Below, piece by piece: positions 1 to 12,073 of a DNA stretch of 64,000 nt. A program made the position numbers and the translations under genes. The notes beneath the pieces were generated by a model. The model was not told where the DNA came from. It searched no databases and saw only the letters and a program-made list of their open reading frames with translations. This stretch comes from Miscanthus floridulus (Eukaryota > Streptophyta > Magnoliopsida > Poales > Poaceae): positions 18,330,502 to 18,394,501 of the forward strand of contig NC_089591.1 in NCBI RefSeq assembly GCF_019320115.1, written 5' to 3'. Every line of letters starts with the position of its first letter. Position 1 is the first letter of the stretch.

Positions 1-2243
1 GTATCATCTGTGTTCATCATCTATTCCGTAAGGGTTCCAAGGCCGCTCATGACCGTGAGCACGACTGATATATCAGTTTTACACTCTGAAGAGGTTGTAC
101 ACTTTCACTGTGAGTCATGATTTACCCTTTCGCTCGAGGTCGCGAGCCTCTTAACCCACAACCGAAGAAGGTCGGCAGGGTTCACTATGAAGCCTTTCAA
201 AGGTTCGTCTAACTAGTTAGGGTCATTCGATTCACTTGGCAAACAGATGTAGGAACCCCCCTTCTCGATGGCACAATGACTCGTAGCCTATACACAAGGG
301 GATAGAGACTGTCCTATACCCGATTCGGCTAAGCCATTCTTACGCCAATAAAGGTAACCTCTAACAAGCTAGTTGTACTTAAGTCCCGAATAATTACTTA
401 CAGATAAGTCCTTAGGAGAGAGAAATCTAGAGCACCATAAAATAGCACAATGCTCTAGCACCCTTGTTCCATGATACTAAAAAGCATCTTTGAGTGTTTA
501 TTGTATATACCATTAGTCAAGTTACAAGATTCATGGTTCTAGTTGAGCACTAGCATCATACTACCCAATGCAATACCCCATAGGTATCAAGGCACAAAGT
601 GCAAAGTACTAGGAAATCCTTAGTGGTAATCAAGGTAGACACACACAACATAATTAAATGATTAAAGGTGTATAGGACAACAAGGAAGATCCCATGCTAT
701 ACTTGCCTTAAAACTCTGATCCTTCTTTAAGTCCAAAACTTCAAAGGAACTCCTTCTTGATCAACATGTAAAGCTCATCGCCTGGACAAGATCATAAAGC
801 ACCACACAAGCATCCATGCAATCATACACAAAGCAAACAATAGCTCTAACTTAGAACAGTACACCAACCATATAAACAGCAAGTAAAAAGGTTTTAAAGA
901 TGTTCTACATGTTACTACGAACACACAGACGCGAAAAACACTCTAATCAGAGCTATAATGAAGAAGTTATGAATTAAACAAGATTTCCTTTAATAAAATA
1001 ATAGATTAAATCTAACCTCGAATCTTAAAAATTGGAAACATACCTAACAGTAGTTTGAACATGTAGATTATGGATTTACGAACCTAACGCAAGTTGAATG
1101 GGTCAAATCGGAGCTAAAACATGAAAGATATGACCTAAAGAAGGCAGTGACAAAACTATAAATAACTGGAACTTATTTTTGAAAAAAAATAAATCAAAAT
1201 TGGGATTTTGAATCAGCCGAGGGACCGTGGGTAGATTGGGGAGTATGGACCACCATAGAGCAAAGCGAGGGCACGGGGAGAAAGAGGACAGCGAGGCGAA
1301 CTCACCTTGGCCAATCTAGGCGGCATGGAGTGGACGGCGCGGTGCGCGGCGGAGCGGCAGCTAGGGTTCGGCTCGGCGGCTACAAGCTCAGGATGAGGCG
1401 AGGTGGCTTTGTGGCTTGGTGGGAGGCGACACTGGTGTGGGGCTACTATTTATGGCTAGGAAGCAACATGGGGCGCAAGGCAAGGGAGGAGGCGGCGTGG
1501 ACGTGGACTCACCGGCGGCGGTGTCCGGCTCAAGCACGAGCGGGAGATAGGAGATGCTGCTGACAAGCGGGCCTAGTTCATCAGCTGACTCAAGAGGCGG
1601 GGTCAGGATGGCAGCAAGGGAGAGCGAGGGAGGCGCTCCATGCGGGCGGCCTAGAAGGAAGCTAGGCCTCAGGGTGAAGCAGGCCGCAAGGGGAAAAGGA
1701 GGAGCTGGGCCGACCAGCTAGGCTTCGTGGAGAAGGGGAAAAAGAGAAGCGGGCCACGGGGTGAGAGAGCAGGCCAGCTGGGCCACGGGCTAGATTCAGA
1801 GGAGAGAGGGTTTTCCATTTTCCAAATCTTTTTCTATTTTGTTTTCAAAACCAAATTCATTTATGAACCAAATCAAATTCAAATATAGTTTCAAATATAC
1901 TTTTCAAGATGAGAACCTTTGAGAGGTTCCCAAAACTGAACTTTTGCAAACTTTTGAAATCTCTTTTATTTTCCAATTCTCTTTTTCTTTTCTGTTCTTT
2001 TATTTCAGAGCCTATTTTTAATTTTATTTTCAAAAGCAATTTAAACCATTTTGAATTTTAATCAAAACCACTCAACCAAATAAATCAAAGGCACCGGCAT
2101 GTATGCACAACCATGTTGGTACTCCTTATGATAAATTTTAATATAATGAAAAATATTCATTTTCCTATATTTCATGTGCGCCAAAATTCATAAATTAATC
2201 ATTTTAAACATATTTTCAAAATTGAATTTTTTAGGGTGTTACA
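1..2243 (-). repeat. Element G, left (3') LTR, partial
   Basis: Direct repeat of the right LTR, ending at the plus-strand sequence GGGTGTTACA, which is the complement of the LTR start. About 1200-1800 is GC-rich with many short open stretches that are not conserved in frame with the other LTR. About 1800-2240 is AT-rich and full of TTTCAAA/TTTGAAA. Compared with the right LTR it lacks a 49-bp segment (see 6462-6510). Confidence 0.9.
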
Positions 2244-2258
2244 ATTCTACCCCCCTTA
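2244..2258 (-). other. Polypurine tract of element G
   Basis: Read on the minus strand this is TTAAGGGGGGTAGAAT, directly preceding the LTR start TGTAACACCC. Position and composition fit the plus-strand DNA primer of LTR elements. Confidence 0.75.
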
Positions 2259-5200
2259 AGATGAATCTCGTCCTTGAGATTCAGAAAAGGAGAGCAAAGA
2301 AGAGAGGGATACTACAACTTGTGATCTTCTTCACTTCCTTGAGCAACACCATCTTGATACTCACCTTGCGTTGTATGAGAACTCATCATGTGGCCACTCT
2401 TGTAGATTCTTATTCCATCTCATTCCAAGTCCTGGTCTTGTTGCTTCTCTTAATTCGTTCTAGTGAATCTTATTATCCATATGTTAAGCTTCCAAAAGAT
2501 CTTGCTTAGCATGAATCAGAACTTTGAATTCTATGGTTCATTTTGAAAGATTTTACCTTTCAAAAGGAATACTTTAAACCAAACAAATTTTATTTTTCAA
2601 TTCCTTTTGAAATAGCTTTTAAAATAGAATATGTTTTATGTTTAGAACTCAAGAAAATATTTCAACTCTTTTTTGAAACTCTTTTGAATATATATTTTTA
2701 AGGTTTTGAAACAAACCCAACCATTTTCAAACCATTGGAGACTTGGGGAAACATATTAAGCTTTGTTTTTTTAAACTCTTTTGAAAACTTGACTTTACAA
2801 TCAAATCTCACATAAAGAGCAGACAAATCAACTCAGGTTCTTTTGAAATCTACTTTAAATAAAGGATTTTCAAGATTTCAGAAAACAAATGAAACATTTG
2901 AACTTTATTTTCAAATCACTTTGAATGAACTCTTTTGGGACTTCCGAAATCCAACCAAATCAATTTCAAAGCTTCTTTAGAAATGAAAAGAGTAAGTTTT
3001 CAATTTTCATTCTCTTTTTGAAGTCAAATAAAAGATTTACACCACATTTTCAAATCCTTTTTGGAATAAGCCTTTTGGGAGATCGAATCAAATAATTTTC
3101 AAATCATTCAAACCCTTTTCGAAAGACTTGTTTTAGAAATACACTTTTGAAATCAATCAAATCCTTTTCTTTTCAAATTTTATTTTGAAATCAAACTTAA
3201 TTCAAATTTAAAACCAAAAGTGCTCATTTTCCAAATGCAAAAGATTGCAAACCTTTGAACCAAACTTTTCAAACTTTGGTAAAATATCTTCAGGGCATTT
3301 TGAACACCTTTCCTGTAAGATTTGAAATAAGACAACTCAAATTGATTTTTTTAATCGGTCTTTTCCAAACAACCCATTTAAAAACATTTTTGAATCATTT
3401 TCAAAGTGTTTTTAGAATAAGACTCTGAATAGCAAACGAAAACATTTTTTTGTTCAAAGCAAAGTGGGTTTTCAAATCTAAATCCACTTTCAACTTTTGA
3501 AGTTTTAGAAATAAGATACTTTCAAACTCCTTTTTTAAACTAAACCTTGGGTGAAGTAATTCAAATCAAATTGTTTTCTTTTGAATGACTAAAAGAGTCT
3601 TTCAAAATTCAAAACTTTTGAAATATCTCAAATATAGTTTTTAGCAACTCTTTTTGAATCTTTTAAACTTAATACTCTTTTCAAATCAACTCTTATTCTT
3701 TGGTGAAATACTTGTGAAATTAAGTTTCGAATACCAACTCTTGAAAATGAGAACACAAGCTTAAATCCTTTTTGAACTTAGTTCAAAACAACTTTTGTAG
3801 AAGTTTTTCAAAGTTTTTTTAATCAAAAGTCTGTTAATTCATTTTTCAACATCTTTTGAAGATTTTATTTCAAGGAAAGGGCTTTAAATAGAAATAAAAG
3901 CCAAACCAATTTTCTTAGGAGTTAATCTTAGTATTGAGCATTCTTGCAACTCATTGTATACATCTATATCTTATGTATGTGAAGATCAACTCCCAACCAT
4001 AGCTAGCTCGAAGATCAATCTTGACAGTAGATCCGACCTCCTTGTAGTTCACTAACTCGCAATACTCTTAGCTTGGCTAGCCCCCTTAAGAAAAGATGAG
4101 ATAGGGGCACCTAGCATCCAACTTATAACTTCCTTCAAGGTGTATTATCATCCTTTGACATGCTAGAGAGCTTGTGGATATAGGTAAGTATAAGAAAAAT
4201 TGATCCTTCCTATAGACAGAAAATAGCAGTGTAGGAAAACTTCCATATCTTGAGTTCTGTTTATCCAATAAAGTTGCAACTTAAACTATTGGAAAGCTTA
4301 TAAAATTCCCTACACCTTTCTTATCAGATTAACCAATTCTTCCAAGTGAGAGCTAGAGAGCATAACTGAACTTCATATGGCACCTTGAGCATTCGGATCC
4401 TTCTTAAATTCACCACGCTTGTTAATAGGTAGCACTTGATGTGGGTTGTTCAACACACTTTGAGCAATAGTCTATAATAACTGAGTCCGCGTCATCAAAA
4501 CTTGCTCTATAGATGGGGATTAGGTGGCGATGGATTAGAATTGGTAGGATTCCTTCCCAGTGAGAGCTAGAATCTACAAAACCACCTTCACTTAGACTAC
4601 CCCCTTAAGAAAAGATCAAACTTGGTAGCTTGCACCTTCTTCTAGATGGATTAACTAGCATAAGGGCATTTTGACATCCCAAAGAAACTCATGTGCAAAG
4701 GTGTGAACAGACTAACTCAATTTCACTCACGAGACAACAAATTAGCAGCGCAGTAAAACCACCATAACTCTCATCCAATGAAGTTGTAGCTTATATCATT
4801 GGAAAGCTGATGAAATTCCCTACAACTTCCTTACAGAACACTTTTCCCAATTCTATAGTTTAGGTTGTCAAAAATAGTGCACAACAGAGACTACTCTAGA
4901 TTTTAGACAACACTAGGTGCATCGTCTTGTGATTTTCATCACTCCATAACCAAAATAGCTATTAAGGTGATTCTTATGGTCATAGAAAGATATTGAAAGT
5001 CTACTATTGTCTAGAATTTTCTCATGATTTTTGATCATCCAAAATCAGAGACATAAGCCAAAGAGGGCAGACTACTCTGAAAGGCAGGATAGGGAAAACA
5101 AAAGAAAACCATAACCCAACTATTTATTTCATTAATCCTTATACCTTAGGCCTATAAGCTAAATGAAATTGTGGGAGCACCCTAGCAAGATCATTGCAGT

Positions 5201-5561
5201 CATTACAAAGATGCAAAACAAGCATAAGCATAATGACAATTCAACAAAGCAATAAAGGTGCACAACTTAACCATTGACTCAACTTGCGATACTATCGTCC
5301 TCATTGTACTAGGGGTGACAATCCTAAGACTCATCTTCAGATTACACAAGAAGGTGATGATGGACAGTTCTAAAAGCATATCAAATCAAGGAGTGAAGAT
5401 GAGAAGGACTTTAAAATAAGCACTAAGGTAGAGATGAATAGCAATGGTAGAGATATAGTAGAGAAGAAAATATCAAGGTTCATAGAGCAAAGGATTTTTG
5501 TAGCAACTTCTAAACCTTAGAATGACTAGTTTCTACTAGGCTTGCGTCCTATAGTTAGCAT
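2259..5561 (-). other. Non-coding internal region of element G
   Basis: About 3.3 kb with no recognisable retroelement protein on either strand. From about 2520 to 3880 the sequence is dominated by TTTTGAAA and TTTTCAAA words, separated by short A- or T-rich spacers. From about 4080 to 4870 there is a diverged duplication with a 523-bp offset: CCCCCTTAAGAAAAGAT occurs at about 4081 and 4604, and each copy later carries a GGAAAGCT.ATRAAATTCCCTACA block (about 4287 and 4801). The 111-codon open stretch at 2174-2509 crosses the LTR boundary and resembles no retroelement domain. The role may be purely structural, such as packaging signals; that is inference. Confidence 0.7.
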
Positions 5562-5574
5562 TACTTTGATACCA
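5562..5574 (-). other. Primer binding site of element G (tRNA-iMet type)
   Basis: On the minus strand, three bases after the LTR end, the sequence reads TGGTATCAAAG. It differs at one position from TGGTATCAGAG, the complement of the plant initiator tRNA-Met 3' end used by many Ty3/gypsy and copia elements. Confidence 0.75.
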
Positions 5575-5577
5575 CTT

Positions 5578-8394
5578 TGTCGCACCCTAGTTTTAAGAAC
5601 AAAACCTAGATACACACCATATGTGAGCCCAGGAAGTCAAATATCACATATAGCTACAAATAAGGGTAATATCAATAGACAATGCTCAATATATAACGTA
5701 CTTAGTATTAAGAATATAACCTTAGATAGCAAACAACGGAAAGACAACTTCGATCTTCGGGTGAAGACTCCAATTCTATAGGGACAACTGACTGATTGAT
5801 CACAAGTCTAATTCCTCCAAACTCTAGCAATCTGGTACCCATCCGGGATTTTTATCCAAATAATTGAAAAATAAAGCAAGCGTAAGTACATGTCGTACTC
5901 AACAAACATATCATAGGGTTCATGAGGCTCAAAAGACTAACACTGGTTTAACTGCGATTAGCTTTTAATGAGTCATGATTTTAGCAATTGAGTAGCAACA
6001 AGTTTATCACAAGCCCATAAACACATGATCAGATAAACATAGATATTGAATAGCATAAATAGTAATCATTAGTGAGCATCTTCATCATTAGTATCATCTG
6101 TGTTCATCATCTATTCTGTAAGGGTTCCAAGGATGCTCGTGACCTGTGAGCATGTCTGATATACCAGTTTTACACTATGCAGAGGTTGTACACTTTCACT
6201 ATGAGTCATGATTTACCCTTTCGCCGAGGTCGCGAGCCTCTTAACCCACTACCGAGGAAGGTCGGTAGGGTTCACTATGAAGCCTTTCAAAGGTTTGTCT
6301 AACCATTTAGGGCCATTAGATTCACTCAGCAAATAGATGTAGGAACCCCCCTTCCCGATGGCACAATGACACGTAGCCAATACATAAGGGGATAGAGGCT
6401 GTCCTATACCCTATTCGGCAAGCCATTCTTATGCCAATAACGGTAACGTCTAACAAGTTAGAAAAGGTCCTCATACTAGGCTAAAGCCTAGAGCCATATA
6501 GCCCTCATAGTTGTACTATAAGTCCCAGATAATTACTTACAGATAAGTCCTTAGGGAGAGGAATCTAGAGCACCATAAAATAGCCTAATGCTCTAGCATC
6601 CTTGTTCCATGATGCTAAAAAGCATCTTTTAGTGTTTATTGCATATTCCATTAGTCAAGTTACAAGATCATGGTTCTAGTTGAGCACTAGCATCATACTA
6701 CCCAATGCAATACCCCATAGGTATCAAGGCACAAAGTGCAAAGTACTAGGAAATCCTTAGTGGTAATCAAGGTAGACACACACAAGCATGAATTAAATGA
6801 TTAAAGGTGTATAGGACAACAAGGAAGATCCCATGCTATACTTGCCTTAAAACTCTGATCCTTCTTTAAGTCCAAAACTTCAAAGGAACTCCTTCTTAAT
6901 CAACATGTAAAGCTCATCGCCTGGACAAGATCATAAAGCACCACACAAGCATCCATGCAATCATACACAAAGCAAACAATAGCTCTAACTTAGAACAGTA
7001 CACCAACCATATAAACAGTAAGTAAAAAGGTTTTAAAGATGTTCTACATGTTACTACGAACACACAGACTGCGAAAAACACTCTAATCGGAGCTATAATG
7101 AAGAAGTTATGAATTAAATAAGATTTCCTTTAATAAAATAATAGATTAAATCTAACCTCAAATCTTAAAAATTGGAAACATACCTAACAATAGTATGAAC
7201 ATGTAGATTATGGAATTACGAACCTAACACAAGTTGAACGGGTCAAATCGGAGCTAAAACATGAAAGATATGACCTAAAGAAGGCAGTGACAAAACTGTA
7301 AATAACTGGAACTTATTTTTGAAATAAAATAAATCAAAATCAGGATTTTGAATCAGCCGAGGGACCACGGGGTAGATTGGGGACTATGGACCACCATAGA
7401 GCAAAGCGAGGGCACGGGGAGAAAGAGGACGGCGAGGCAAACTCACCTCGGCCAATCTAGGCTGCGTGGAGTGGACGGCGATGGCGCGGTGCGCGGCAGA
7501 GCGGTGGCTAGGGTTCGGCTCGGCTGCTACGAGCTCAGGATGAGGCGAGGCAGCTTTGGTGGCTTGGTGGGAGGCGACATAGTGCGGGGGCTACTGTTTA
7601 TGGCTAGGAAGCAATGTGGGGCACAAGGCAAGGGAGGAGGCGGCGTGGACGCAGGACTCATCGGTGGCGGTGTCCTGGCTCGAGCACGAGCGGGAGATAG
7701 GAGACATGGCTGACAAGCGGGCCTGGATTCGTCAGCGACTCAGGAGGCAGGCTTCGGGATGGTAGCAAGGGAGAGCGAGGGAGGCACTCCATGCGGGCGG
7801 CCTGGAAGGAAGCTAGGCCTCAGGGTGAAGCAGGCCGCGAGGGAAAGGAGGAGCTGGGCCAACCAGCTAGGCTTCATGGAGAAGGGGAAAAAGAGAAGCG
7901 GGCCACGGGGTGAGAGAGCAGGCCAGCTGGGCTATGGGCCTAGATTGAGAGGAGAGAGGGTTTTCCATTTTCCAAATCCTTTTCTATTTTGTTTTGAAAA
8001 CCAAATTCATTTATGAACCAAATCAAATTCAAATATAGTTTCAAATATACTTTTCAAGATGAGAACATTTGAGAGGTTCCCAAAACCTGAACTTTTGCAA
8101 ACTTTTGAAATCTCTTTTTATTTTCCAATTCTCTTTTTCTTTTCTATTCTTTTATTTTAGAGCCATTTTTAATGTCATTTTCAAAAGCAATTTAAACCAT
8201 TTTGAATTTTAATCAAAACCACTCAACCAAATAAATCAAATGCACCAGCATGTATGCACAACCATGTTGGTACTCCTTTTGATAAATTTTAATATAATGA
8301 AAAATATTCTTTTTCCTATATTTTATGTGCACAAAAATTCATAAATTAATCATTTTAAACCTATTTTAAAAATTGAAATTTTGAGGGTGTTGCA
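5578..8394 (-). repeat. Element G, right (5') LTR, complete
   Basis: 2817 bp, bounded by TG at the left (TGTCGCACCC) and CA at the right (GGGTGTTGCA). It has the same internal organisation as the left copy: an AT-rich part, a GC-rich part at about 7330-7950, then a TTTCAAA-rich end. It keeps a 49-bp segment absent from the left LTR. Open stretches at 7348-7713 and 7759-8016 are interrupted in the other LTR, so I do not call them genes. Confidence 0.9.
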
Positions 8395-8610
8395 CATAGA
8401 GTGTGATTTTGTTTAGGATAGATAGCTTTACTATTAAGAGGTGTGATCTCATGGTTAATACGGTTATCTAGTGCCACTAGGTGAATTGACTCCATGCATT
8501 TGCATTAGGACCTAGTGAGTGCTTACATTCCTTGGAAAAACATGTTTGTGAAATGCTAACTCACGTACACAAGTGTTAGAAACTTGGTGGAGTTGACACA
8601 TTTGCACAAG
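8395..8610 (+). repeat. F': fragment of a copia-like LTR
   Basis: Bases 8411-8610 match 8873-9070 closely in the same orientation; both start GTTTAGGATAGATAG and end TTTGCACAAG. The fragment is cut at the left by element G and at the right by a new LTR start. It is best read as a remnant of an older element of the family into which F inserted. Confidence 0.6.
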
Positions 8611-9845
8611 TGAAAGCCCTAGTTTAGTTTTGGTTAATTGATTAAATCTAGTGTACTAACCTTTGTCATTAAGGGATGAATATAAGCTAGGATGGTACAC
8701 ACCAAGTGGTGGAGCTAGATGATGGTCATGGTGATGGTAATGGCCTAAGTGAAGATCAAGTGCTCCAAACTTGAAAAAGAAGAAAGAGAAAAATAAAATG
8801 GGCTCAAAGCAAAGGCATATTTGATAAGGCCAATTTGTTTTGCCACTTAAGACACCAAGTTGGTGTGAGTGGGTTTAGGATAGATAGTCATACTATTAAG
8901 ACGAGTGATCTCATGGTTAATACGGTTGTCTAAGTGCCACTAGGTGAATTAATACTTGCATTTGCATTAGGACCTAGTGAGTGCTAACATCCCATGGAAA
9001 ACATGTTTGTGAAATGCTAACTCACATGCACAAGTGATGAAACTTGGTGGATTTAACACATTTGCACAAGGGATGAAGTTGAAAATGAAAAGAAGGTCAC
9101 TGGGGTGACCGGACTCTACGACCGGACGCGTCGGGAGAGTCCGATCAGTGTTCTCAGGTTTGGCCAGGGTGGTCGAGGTGACTAACTAGACACGACTGAT
9201 GCTCCTTGTTCACTTGGCTGGCACACGTAGCATAGAGAGGACCGAGCAGCTGTGCTTGTGACCAGACGCTGAGCACAGGCAAGTTGGGTCATGATTTGGT
9301 CGCTCTCTGTCTCTGGAAATAATTCATTGAACTCCAGGTGAGTCCGGTCATAAGTGACTAGACACGTTCGGTCAAGAAAAATCATCTCTGGATCTCTCTA
9401 GACAGTGATTGGACATGGCAGCTAGGGCGAGTCTAGGTCAGGGATAGGCGGGTCCGGTCATAGGGCATGTGCTGTGCACGAGAAGAGCCGTTGGGCAGCA
9501 ACATGACTATTTCAAACGGCTAGTGACACGTGGCTGCGCGCTAGTCCGGTCAGTACGTAGAGAAGCGGTTAAGTGGCCAATAGGTATGTGACCTATTAGG
9601 GCTCTATAAATAGGTGTTGGCCAGCTCTAACTCACTCTCTTGGACACTTTGATCATTGATACATCTTTGTGAGCTAAGCCATACACCTCCCACTCATCTC
9701 CATTGATTCACCATCTTTGTGAGATTGGGAGTGATTCTAGTGCATTTGCTTAGTGTTTGAGCATCTAGTGGCACTAGTGATCGTGTGAGCTACGAGATTG
9801 CTTGTTACTCTTGTTGGTTGCCACCACCTAGACGGCTTAGAGCCA
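8611..9845 (+). repeat. Element F: copia-like LTR, interrupted at its 3' side
   Basis: Begins TGAAAGCCCTAG directly after the F' fragment. It contains many scattered short ACCGGAC/TCCGGTC words at about 9107-9560, then a TATA box and a transcribed-looking stretch. It stops at 9845, where element E begins. The architecture (CCGGAC-rich U3, a TATA box, then a segment about gene-like stress or light motifs of unknown meaning) resembles a common grass copia LTR family; I assign it from memory of that pattern, without a search. No terminal CA is visible because of the E insertion. Confidence 0.55.
9605..9612 (+). promoter_or_regulatory. TATA box of LTR F
   Basis: TATAAATA in the context GCTCTATAAATAGG, about 995 bp into the LTR, followed by a C/T-rich stretch. 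It fits an LTR promoter on the plus strand. Confidence 0.55.
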
Positions 9846-11128
9846 TGTTGGTATTTATAAGTGCAAATAGAATATGGAGGATTCCGCAAGCGCACATAAT
9901 AACATTGTAGCATTTTACCAGGAGTATTTTAGGTATTGTTATTATATTTTACCACAGGGAAACAATAGAGTAAAGACTTATTGTGTAATAAAAGAATATC
10001 TATCAGTCAACATACCAGCATAGCTAGAACAAGGGGTAAAGGTAATGATTGGAATTATGCATAATGACACTCAGGGGATAGATTACTAAGATAATGTAAA
10101 CTAGTTAACTCAGGAGAACAAAGGGTGTGGTAGATTCTTATGATATTCTTATTACATGGTCAAAGTGTATATATATACCTAACTATAGCTAAGACTAACT
10201 CTACTCTTGTGCACTTCGAGATGTCGCTAGATGTAGAGCTCCGCAAAAGATAACTCTACTGACGCAACTATAGTCCTACAATTTAAGAACCTGTTCACGT
10301 CGGGTGGACTACAAAGGATAGACGGGTTTGTCACCTCCTGCTTGCTACCACATAGCCAGGGAACATGTTGCACTCATAGGTAGAGCATCGTATAAGCACC
10401 ATGCTTACATGAGGCTCGGCTACTTAGCCCAACCGGTAAACTAGTAGGCTATGCGCTCTATGAACCCGTACACAAAAGTAATGATTACCTTAACTAAGCG
10501 AGATATATATTCAAAGTAAGCATAGACATGTAGATATGAATATGACAAATATAGTAAGTCTTATAAGATGTAGAAGTGAAGATACAAGGCTTTACCGAGC
10601 CTCCAAGACTAGATCCAAAACTTGAGCTTGAGCCCAACTCGACGCTCACTCCTGAGCTATTAATCTACTACATTGGAGAGTTCTAGACCTAATCCTTTTA
10701 GTGTGTGTTGATCTGAATGAGAGATATGAATTAGGGTTTCAGGATGGCTCTAGGGAGGGGGGTAGGGGCTGCTATATATAGGGGCTAGCATCAATTCTTG
10801 ACCCTCAATTTTGAGAACCGACGTAGCGAGGAGGGGGTGACTAGTGGTGCCCATAGGCTAGCTAGCCCCCTACCAGCCTCTTGGGTCAATCTTTGGTGGA
10901 GAGTCTTCTAGGGTCTTCTAGAGTTATTTTTGTCATGGATAAACATGATTAAATCTGACGATTTGGTCCACCTTCTCGGTTTTCTAAATAACTCCTCCTA
11001 GCAAACATAGATTCACCAAAACTTATGGAATTTATTTGTTGAAACCCTAGACCTATATTTGGTGATAGAATTAAGTACACATGCAAGATATGTTGACAGT
11101 TTATGATTGATGTTAACGAGCATCAACA
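9846..11128 (-). repeat. Element E: LTR of a minus-strand Ty3/gypsy-like element
   Basis: 1283 bp with ends TGTTGG and CATCAACA, giving inverted TGTTG/CAACA termini. On the minus strand it begins TGTTGATGCTCG, and a G-rich PPT lies directly upstream. This start and the flanking leader resemble the RIRE2/Dasheng type of grass Ty3/gypsy elements, a tentative assignment. It sits in LTR F, and AGCCA at 9841-9845 is the candidate left target duplication. The partner LTR is beyond the window, so I cannot check the duplication. Confidence 0.65.
10770..10781 (-). promoter_or_regulatory. Candidate TATA box in LTR E
   Basis: CTATATATAG lies in the LTR and is self-complementary, so it reads the same on the minus sense strand. 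Its position suits an LTR promoter. The call is weak because no start site can be seen. Confidence 0.35.
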
Positions 11129-11296
11129 AGCTCCCCCACACTTAACCTTTGCTAGTCCCTGAGCAAACTTAAACTTGAACAATAGATTAGGAGTTGCTAT
11201 AATGCTTTCATGCCTCAAAAGTACACATGTGTTCAATCAAAAATACTCCTTCAGATTAGAATAAACTGATCTAACTTTCAAACTTATCCATATTAC
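11129..11296 (-). other. Internal stub of element E with its polypurine tract
   Basis: The minus strand reads AAGTGTGGGGGAGCT directly before the LTR start, a clear PPT (11129-11143). The rest is a short stretch of non-coding 3' internal sequence, cut at 11296 where the LTR of element B begins (TGTTGGGGGC). The remainder of E should lie beyond the right edge of the window. Confidence 0.6.
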
Positions 11297-12073
11297 TGTT
11301 GGGGGCTAGGACCGGATTTTGGCACCCTATCGGCTCCCAGGACGCCACACGACACTCGCAAATGAAAAACACGCCCAACGTCTCGCCCTAGCAAAATGGC
11401 AAACGCGCACGCATGGACAGGCATAGGACCCCTTTCCTTTCGTTAGGGTGGAATGATGGGAGCAACGATGGCGTGTTTGGCAATGTGCAGGCCCGGTGTC
11501 AATTTGGCCTATTCATATGAGCGAATAGGACCATGGAGTCTTGGGATAGTGGCTGGCCATTTTGCCTTGTCGAAAGGAGGCAACTTCGGCAGGATCAGTG
11601 AGGCTCGTGACATGGGCATGATTCAAGCTATTCACCTTGGCAAATAGTCACTAATAGGCCACCTAATCAATTTTGTAGGTTTTGCTAGAAGGGGAGTCAG
11701 CTGCCTTTTCACCAGTTCAACAGCATTGGCCCATTGGGGGCCACACGGTCGGCCAGGACACGACATCGGATAGGGCAGGTTGGGCTCCTAGGTCTGGTGC
11801 TACCTGAGGTGGGTGGTGACCCCGAGTGGCGAGTACTCCTAGAGTGTGGGGGAATATTCCCTGGATGTGTAGCAGTTGGAAGGGCATTCTTGTCCAACAG
11901 GAGCCTACGGGAATGTATAAATAGCCCACAGCGGGGGAGTGTAAAAGGAAAAAGGCACAAGTTCAATGAAACCAACCATCTTGTTCCGCTTGTGTTTTTC
12001 CTTTCGTCTTATTATACTTTGAAGTTCACTCGTGTGGCAACTAGGTGTTCAAAGGCTTGGGCCTTGAACAACA
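11297..12073 (+). repeat. Element B, 5' LTR
   Basis: 777 bp, beginning TGTTGGGGGCTAGG and ending GAACAACA, with TGTTG/CAACA inverted termini. A TATA box lies about 620 bp in, and the PBS begins at the next base. ATTAC at 11292-11296 is the candidate left target duplication. Only one copy is in the window. Confidence 0.75.
11916..11923 (+). promoter_or_regulatory. TATA box of LTR B
   Basis: TATAAATA in the context AATGTATAAATAGCCC, about 160 bp before the LTR end. The distance and orientation suit an R region starting around 11945-11950. Confidence 0.6.

Larger units (their letters stand above)
1..8394 (-). mobile_element. Element G: non-autonomous LTR retrotransposon, left end outside window
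   Basis: Two long near-identical direct repeats flank a 3.3 kb internal region: bases 1-2243 match 6091-8394. On the minus strand the LTR begins TGTAACACCC (left copy) or TGCAACACCC (right copy) and ends GGTGCGACA. A purine-rich tract lies beside the left LTR and a tRNA-iMet-like primer site beside the right LTR, which fixes the orientation as minus. No frame of the internal region gives gag, protease, RT, RNase H or integrase motifs. I therefore infer an element that depends on enzymes from elsewhere. LTR start, PPT and PBS all resemble those of the Tekay elements in this window, so a Tekay-type partner is plausible. By eye the LTRs are roughly 95% identical, suggesting fairly recent insertion. 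The left LTR lacks about 513 bp because the window starts inside it. Confidence 0.85.

Noticed and set aside
7348..8016. Two adjoining open frames in the GC-rich part of the right LTR of G
   Set aside because: The same region of the left LTR is broken by frameshifts and stops. No domain; GC-rich sequence gives long chance frames.
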